Of a stretch of DNA of 37,581 nucleotides, positions 33,007 through 37,581 are shown piece after piece. Source of the stretch: Perlabentimonas sp041656735. Lineage in GTDB: Bacteria > Bacteroidota > Bacteroidia > Bacteroidales > Tenuifilaceae. The stretch is from contig JBBACY010000032.1 in assembly GCA_041656735.1 (NCBI GenBank), forward strand, positions 1 through 37,581. Direction: 5' to 3'. Position 1 is the first letter of the stretch, and each line of letters begins with the position of its first letter. Below the pieces are notes generated by a model, which had not been told where the DNA came from, ran no database searches, and saw only the letters and a list, made by a program, of their open reading frames with translations. Made by a program: the position numbers and the translations under genes.

Positions 33007-33351
33007 TTAAGTAGGACTAACAATTTGCAGCCCCACCAACGAAATAATTAGTGTAGATAGAAAGAAAATTCGCCAGAATGTTATGGGTTCAGTGAATAAA
33101 ATGATACCCAGTATAACGCTAAACACTGCTCCTATACCTGCCCAAACCGCATAGGCTGTGCCAGTTGGAATTGGTCTTTCCCCTCCCATAGCTAAAAAGA
33201 GCAACCACATACTTAAACTTACGCATATAGCAAACGATGCTAGCCATATCCATCTTTCTGCACCAGAGGTGTGCTGCATTTTGCCCAAGCTCATAGCGAA
33301 GCCCGATTCGAACAAACCACCAATAATTAAGAATATCCAGTTAATATTCAT
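33007..33351 (-). CDS. SMR family exporter, SugE/Gdx-like
   Basis: This 114-residue protein has four membrane helices with the SMR N-terminus MNINWIFLIIGGLFESGFA, where E15 is the essential carboxylate. The motif PTGTAYAVWAGIGAV fits the SugE/Gdx (guanidinium exporter) branch better than the EmrE branch. An in-frame start upstream would add a basic leader not seen in the family, so the ATG at 33351 is chosen. No guanidine riboswitch was seen in the 90-base gap to the tsaC-like gene, which may be co-transcribed. Confidence 0.9.
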   Translation of the reverse strand: MNINWIFLIIGGLFESGFAMSLGKMQHTSGAERWIWLASFAICVSLSMWLLFLAMGGERPIPTGTAYAVWAGIGAVFSVILGIILFTEPITFWRIFFLSTLIISLVGLQIVSPT

Positions 33352-33441
33352 ATTTCTAAAGTAAATTTTTAAAAGGTTAAAGATGCTCTTACGTAATCTC
33401 TTTATCAACTTGACCAATAAAGCTTGAAAGGGGAGGTGCGC

Positions 33442-34005
33442 TTACTCTCTAATTACTTTTACTTGTCCGCCTGTTCCTAACTTTATAATTGATGAGGGGG
33501 ATGAGTTTTTACGTTCGTCATATATTTCAGGAACAACAAAATCTACCCCATTAATAATTTGTTGGTCAATGTCATTGAAGTTTTTTGGATGTGCGGTCCC
33601 GGTAATATTTGCCGAAGTTGATACCATTGGCTTCCGAAAAGCCTGTAATAGTTTCTCGCAGAAAGCGTGTTTAACAAGCCTAATACCTATGCTACCATCG
33701 GCTGCAACTAGGTTTTTTGCCAAATTTTTAGCATTTGGGTAAATAATGGTAAGCGGTTTGTCCGATATTTCAATAAGGTCCCAAGCAATTTCGGGTACTT
33801 CTTGTAAGTAGGTATCCAAAAAACGTGGGTTTTCAATTAAAACCAGCATACTGCTAGTATCTTCACGTTGTTTTAGTGTATATATCTTTTTTACTGCATC
33901 CGCATTGGTAGCGTCGCAACCAATGCCCCAAATGGTGTCGGTGGGGTAGAGTATTAGTCCGCCGTTTCGAAGTACCTCAAGTGCCGATTTTATATCGTTT
34001 TGCAT
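33442..34005 (-). CDS. L-threonylcarbamoyladenylate synthase (Sua5/YrdC family)
   Basis: The enzyme makes threonylcarbamoyl-AMP from Thr, bicarbonate and ATP for t6A37 modification of tRNAs. The 187-residue protein has the YrdC fold with LRNGGLILYPTDTIWGIGCDA, IYTLKQRE, DGSIGIRLVKH and the terminal signature KPMVSTSANITG. Its length fits the short TsaC type without the Sua5 C-terminal domain. The SMR exporter gene follows in the same direction after 90 bases. Confidence 0.94.
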   Translation of the reverse strand: MQNDIKSALEVLRNGGLILYPTDTIWGIGCDATNADAVKKIYTLKQREDTSSMLVLIENPRFLDTYLQEVPEIAWDLIEISDKPLTIIYPNAKNLAKNLVAADGSIGIRLVKHAFCEKLLQAFRKPMVSTSANITGTAHPKNFNDIDQQIINGVDFVVPEIYDERKNSSPSSIIKLGTGGQVKVIRE

Positions 34006-34058
34006 TTCGCCTTTTGTTTTGGTTGCGTAAATTTTGCGTAAAAAGTGGTGCTATCTGA

Positions 34059-34089
34059 AAGGCTTGCCTGCTAAACGCAGGCAAGCCTT
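34059..34089 (-). terminator. Terminator-like hairpin after ahcY
   Basis: A perfect 12-bp stem, AAGGCTTGCCTG (34059-34070) with CAGGCAAGCCTT (34078-34089), has a 7-base loop. It sits 43 bases beyond the ahcY stop. The T tract on the minus strand is only three bases, so strength is uncertain. Confidence 0.7.
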
Positions 34090-34131
34090 AGTATTTAATT
34101 CTAAAGAAGATGCGGTACGTGGTATTGCTTT

Positions 34132-35550
34132 TTAGTATCTGTAATGCTCGGGTTTGTATGGTCCGTCAACTTTAATTCCAATGTAATCAGCTTGTTGCTT
34201 AGTTAACTTGGTTAGTTTTACTCCCAGCTGGTCAAGGTGAAGGCGTGCAACTTCCTCATCCAACTGTTTAGGTAGGCGGTAAACATCAACCTTTAGGTCT
34301 TTTTCCCAAAGTTCAAGTTGGGCAAGTACCTGGTTTGTGAAGCTGTTGCTCATTACAAAACTTGGGTGGCCGGTTGCACAACCAAGATTTACCAGTCGGC
34401 CCTCTGCAAGCATAAATATCGACCTGCCGTCTTCAAAGAAGTACTGGTCAACCTGTGGCTTTACAGTTTCCTTGCGAACGCCTTTGGCATTGTTTAGTTT
34501 TTCAACCTGTATCTCGTTGTCAAAGTGCCCTATATTACAAACAATGGCTTGGTCTTTCATTCTTAGCAGGTGCTCAAGCGTAATTACATCGCGGTTTCCT
34601 GTGGCTGTAATATATATGTTTGCCTCATCCAATGCATCTTCAATGGGTTTAACCTCAAACCCCTCCATTGATGCTTGCAGGGCACAAATAGGGTCAATTT
34701 CGGTTATTATAACTCGTGCACCGTATGCGCGCATACTTTTGGCACAACCTTTACCCACATCGCCATAGCCTAGAACAACAACGGCTTTACCAGCAATCAT
34801 TACATCGGTTGCGCGCTTAATACCATCGGCCAGAGATTCGCGGCATCCGTATAGGTTATCGAATTTACTTTTTGTTACCGAGTCGTTAACATTAATTGCT
34901 GGAACGAGCAGCTCGTTGCGCTCCATCATTTGGTATAGTCGATGTACGCCCGTTGTGGTTTCTTCCGAAACACCTTTCCATTCGGTGGCAATCCTGTGCC
35001 ATTTTTGGTTGTCTTGTGCAAGGGTGTTTTTTAGTAGTTTGAGAATCTCCCTCTCTTCAATCGTTTCTCCTTCTCTCTCAATTGTTTTAGGGTCATTTTC
35101 GGCTTTGTACCCCATATGTATCAGCAGGGTGGCGTCGCCTCCATCGTCAACAATTAGGTGAGGCCCTTTACCGCCAGGAAATGATAGCGCTTGCATTGTA
35201 CTCCACCAGTACTCTTCAAGGGTTTCGCCTTTCCAAGCAAATACGGGAACTCCCGTTGCTGCAATAGCTGCTGCTGCGTGATCCTGTGTTGAAAAGATGT
35301 TGCAGCTGGCCCAACGAACATCGGCTCCAAGTTCAACAAGTGTTTCAATAAGCACTGCAGTTTGAATGGTCATATGTAGTGAACCCATTACCCGCGCCCC
35401 TTTAAGGGGTTTGCTGCTAGAATATTTATTCCTAATGGACATAAGCCCTGGCATCTCCTTTTCGGCAATTCTTATCTCTTTCCTGCCCCAATCGGCTAGC
35501 GTAATGTCTTTTACCTTGTATGGCAAAACTTCGGTTAAGGTGTTATTCAT
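34132..35550 (-). CDS. ahcY: Adenosylhomocysteinase
   Basis: The enzyme reversibly splits S-adenosylhomocysteine into adenosine and homocysteine, which removes the product inhibition of methyltransferases. The 472-residue protein has the substrate-domain motifs GSLHMTIQTAVLIETL, SCNIFSTQDHAAAAIA and INVNDSVTKSKFDNLYGCRESL. The NAD-binding loop is GYGDVGKGCAKSMRAYGARV. The C-terminus KPEHYRY carries the conserved Lys and Tyr that reach the NAD of the partner subunit. All hallmark regions are intact and the length is normal. Confidence 0.97.
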   Translation of the reverse strand: MNNTLTEVLPYKVKDITLADWGRKEIRIAEKEMPGLMSIRNKYSSSKPLKGARVMGSLHMTIQTAVLIETLVELGADVRWASCNIFSTQDHAAAAIAATGVPVFAWKGETLEEYWWSTMQALSFPGGKGPHLIVDDGGDATLLIHMGYKAENDPKTIEREGETIEEREILKLLKNTLAQDNQKWHRIATEWKGVSEETTTGVHRLYQMMERNELLVPAINVNDSVTKSKFDNLYGCRESLADGIKRATDVMIAGKAVVVLGYGDVGKGCAKSMRAYGARVIITEIDPICALQASMEGFEVKPIEDALDEANIYITATGNRDVITLEHLLRMKDQAIVCNIGHFDNEIQVEKLNNAKGVRKETVKPQVDQYFFEDGRSIFMLAEGRLVNLGCATGHPSFVMSNSFTNQVLAQLELWEKDLKVDVYRLPKQLDEEVARLHLDQLGVKLTKLTKQQADYIGIKVDGPYKPEHYRY

Positions 35551-35628
35551 CTATTTTATTGTTTGAGTTTATAACATTTAGTATACGAAAAAGTAACAAA
35601 TTGGTTTTAGTTTGGTTGAATAAGCTGA

Positions 35629-36573
35629 CTAAATAAGCTGGTTTTTATGTGTAAGTACCCTCAGCACTGTATTCCTATCTGTAACGAGTTGGTTTTGTAG
35701 CGCGCTAAGTGATTCGAATTTCTGTTCTTCTCTAATTTTTTCAACAAACCGAATACTAATTTTTTGATTGTAAATATCCTTGTCGAAATTAATTATATGG
35801 GCTTCAATAGTTCGTTCCAAACCGTCTCCAATGGTTGGTTTTATGCCTATATTTAGCATTGCTGGGTAGGATTCTCCCTCGTAGTCGACCCAGACAGCGT
35901 AAACCCCATTTGCTGGGATTTGCTTTGATAAATTTGTTAGGCTAATGTTGGCGGTTGGAAACCCAATTGTTCTTCCAATTTGCTTGCCGCCTTCAATTAT
36001 TCCTGCTACTGTATATGGGCGGTTCAGCATTTGATTTGCCAAGCTGAGATTGCCCGCTTGCAGTGCCTCCCTAATTTTTGTAGAACTTATATTAATTCCG
36101 TTTAGTGATATGGGTTGCACTTGGGTTGACTCGTACCCAAAATCCGATTCGTGTTGTTTAATAAGGTTGAAGTTTCCTTGTCCCTTATACCCAAAAGCAT
36201 TGTTGTAGCCTTGTACAATTGCCGATGCTTTCAACTTGTTGAAAATGGTTTCGTTTAAAAAATTGTAGGCAGAAGTATGAGCAAACTCGGGCGTAAACTC
36301 AATAATAAGTAAGTTGTCAATCCCTTTGTCTTGTATGAGTTGTTGTTTTTCTTCGAGCGTTGAAAGGAGTTTCAGCTTATCGGGGTCGTTACCTAGTATA
36401 ACCCTTGGGTGCGGCCAGAACGTAATGAGTAAACTTTGTGTATTAAATTTTTTTGCCTTTTGTATAACCGTATCGATAATTGCACAGTGACCTAGGTGTA
36501 CACCATCGAAAAACCCGATGGTTATAGCAGGGTGCAGCAGGTTAATCTCTCCTATATTCTTATATATATTCAT
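35629..36573 (-). CDS. ribF: Bifunctional riboflavin kinase / FAD synthetase
   Basis: RibF converts riboflavin to FMN and then to FAD. The 314-residue protein has an N-terminal adenylyltransferase domain with GFFDGVHLGHCAII (HxGH-type motif) and the later motif SSTKIREAL. A C-terminal riboflavin kinase domain follows with GRTIGFPTANI and NIGIKPTIGDG. A TTG nine bases upstream is possible, but the ATG at 36573 is the better start. The phosphorylase gene is upstream in the same direction behind a terminator. Confidence 0.96.
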   Translation of the reverse strand: MNIYKNIGEINLLHPAITIGFFDGVHLGHCAIIDTVIQKAKKFNTQSLLITFWPHPRVILGNDPDKLKLLSTLEEKQQLIQDKGIDNLLIIEFTPEFAHTSAYNFLNETIFNKLKASAIVQGYNNAFGYKGQGNFNLIKQHESDFGYESTQVQPISLNGINISSTKIREALQAGNLSLANQMLNRPYTVAGIIEGGKQIGRTIGFPTANISLTNLSKQIPANGVYAVWVDYEGESYPAMLNIGIKPTIGDGLERTIEAHIINFDKDIYNQKISIRFVEKIREEQKFESLSALQNQLVTDRNTVLRVLTHKNQLI

Positions 36574-36600
36574 ATTTTGCAAACAATCTGCAAAAATAGC

Positions 36601-36629
36601 AAAAGAAGCCGATATTTTCGGCTTCTTTT
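36601..36629 (-). terminator. Rho-independent terminator of the phosphorylase gene
   Basis: A perfect 12-bp stem, AAAAGAAGCCGA (36601-36612) with TCGGCTTCTTTT (36618-36629), has a 5-base loop. The stem itself ends in T4 on the minus strand, followed by further T-rich sequence. It lies between the phosphorylase stop and the ribF start. Confidence 0.88.
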
Positions 36630-36658
36630 GGTTAGATAATGAAATTTAGATGTGGAGG

Positions 36659-37581
36659 TTAAATCCAACGAACAAGTGCAAAGTTCATACGGTTGGGTAA
36701 CTCGTTGTGCTTTGCGTATACCCTAATGCCCGATTCGTATACCCCTGGTTCGGTTGGGGTGAATGCCAGCTTGTAGGTTGCCCGTTGCCCTTCAACGTGC
36801 TCTAAGTCAAACTCCTTGGTCTCTTTAACTATCGTGTCGGCATTGTCCGTTAACTCAGCTATAACCAGCTCTACACCAACATCGCTAGGCAAAAGGTTTC
36901 CTATATCTAAAACTACCTCCGAAGTGTACTCTTTGCCCAAGATAATTGCTTGTTTCGATGCGTCGAATTGGTCGGCAGTTATTACTTCCAAACCTTCCCA
37001 GTTGCGTAATGTTGCTCTTTTCCAAGCTGCTATTCGTTTGGCTAGCTCAAAATCTTCTTCGGCTAGGCGACCGTAGCGAATGTACAGCTTGTGGTAAAAT
37101 CTGTCTTCATAATCTACCATCATTCGGGTAGAGGTAAAGTTGGATGCTATTTCGGATATGGATTTTTTTATGAAAGATATCCATTGGGTTGGCGTGTTAG
37201 TATTGTCCCGATTATAGAATTTGGGCGCTATTTCATTCTCAAGGATAGAGTATATTAGTTCCGAGTCTAACTCATCTTGATACTCCTGTTGTAAATACGT
37301 TTTTTCCATAGGTAAAGCCCAACCAGCATTTGGTTTGTAGCCTTCAACCCACCACCCGTCGAGTACACTAAAGTGCAGCCCACCATTCATAACGGCTTTC
37401 ATTCCGCTAGTACCCGATGCTTCTAGCGGTCGGGTAGGAGTATTTAGCCATACGTCAACGCCTTGAACCATCTTTTTAGCCAGCTCCATATTGTAGTTTT
37501 GTAAGAATAAAAATTTTCCTGCAAATTGTGGCATCTTGCTAACCTCTACTAGTTTTCGTATTATATCCTGTCCGGCTTTAT
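36659..37581 (-). CDS. glgP: Alpha-glucan (glycogen) phosphorylase, C-terminal part (5' end beyond the right edge)
   Basis: The frame is open from the right edge (KAGQDIIRKLVEV) to a stop at 36659, about 307 codons. The signature KMVQGVDVWLNTPTRPLEASGTSGMKAVMNGGLHFSVLDGWW contains the GTSGMK-type motif of GT35 phosphorylases with the PLP-lysine environment. EGYKPNAGWALP follows, then an extra C-terminal beta-rich domain (about the last 100 residues, EVVLDIGNLLPSDVGVELV to ALVRWI). This matches the prokaryotic GlgP type that releases glucose-1-phosphate from glycogen or maltodextrin. The N-terminal two-thirds is outside the window, so a fusion partner cannot be excluded. Confidence 0.92.
   Translation of the reverse strand, partial: KAGQDIIRKLVEVSKMPQFAGKFLFLQNYNMELAKKMVQGVDVWLNTPTRPLEASGTSGMKAVMNGGLHFSVLDGWWVEGYKPNAGWALPMEKTYLQQEYQDELDSELIYSILENEIAPKFYNRDNTNTPTQWISFIKKSISEIASNFTSTRMMVDYEDRFYHKLYIRYGRLAEEDFELAKRIAAWKRATLRNWEGLEVITADQFDASKQAIILGKEYTSEVVLDIGNLLPSDVGVELVIAELTDNADTIVKETKEFDLEHVEGQRATYKLAFTPTEPGVYESGIRVYAKHNELPNRMNFALVRWI

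Noticed and set aside
33352..33441. Guanidine riboswitch upstream of the SMR exporter
   Set aside because: The 90-base leader shows no mini-ykkC or ykkC-type conserved hairpins.

Overview
The window is a chromosomal segment of a Bacteroidota bacterium, most likely class Bacteroidia. I infer this from the AT-rich coding style, several intergenic matches to the Bacteroidota -7 box TAnnTTTG, the near absence of Shine-Dalgarno sequences before starts, and typical families: FISUMP surface proteins, TonB-receptor-like outer membrane barrels with a carboxypeptidase-regulatory N-domain, and propeller/Y_Y_Y sensors. No genus can be named. I saw no tRNA, rRNA, CRISPR array, phage or transposase gene.

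Layout. 1-3233 (-) is a very long, edge-truncated surface protein with two FISUMP domains around two Fn3-like modules and six 77-residue InlB-type repeats encoded by near-identical 231-bp DNA units. 3657-4749 is prfB with its programmed +1 frameshift. 4927-5478 is a lipoprotein. 5484-7925 (-) is an outer-membrane barrel gene interrupted by an in-frame TAG next to an (AAG)11 microsatellite. 8002-11334 (-) is a propeller sensor fused to a SpoIIE/PP2C phosphatase, and 11891-13786 a chemoreceptor. 13806-20184 is housekeeping: comM/yifB, HIT protein, greA, two small envelope proteins, a Rieske-like lipoprotein, a bifunctional nuclease/UVR protein and a NupC-type transporter. 20406-25138 (-) holds an ABC-F protein with a degenerate second ATPase site, an AlbA_2/Schlafen-type protein, a secreted serpin and rlmN. 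25318-25835 (-) is a ParE/RelE toxin-antitoxin pair.

The main accessory locus is 25984-31287. A flavin reductase-like gene diverges from an ArsR repressor across two matching inverted-repeat operators. After the repressor come a CPKC thioredoxin-like protein, an ArsF-like lipoprotein, an ArsG-family permease, an ArsP-family permease, a soluble HAD protein and a rhodanese with a cysteine-rich tail. The set looks like an organoarsenical (arsEFG/arsP-like) reduction and efflux module without arsC, arsB/ACR3, arsA or arsM. A tandem pair of 137-bp intergenic repeats sits between the repressor and the rest.

31423-37581 returns to general metabolism: secreted M28 peptidase, SMR/Gdx-type exporter, threonylcarbamoyl-AMP synthase, ahcY, ribF and an edge-truncated alpha-glucan phosphorylase.
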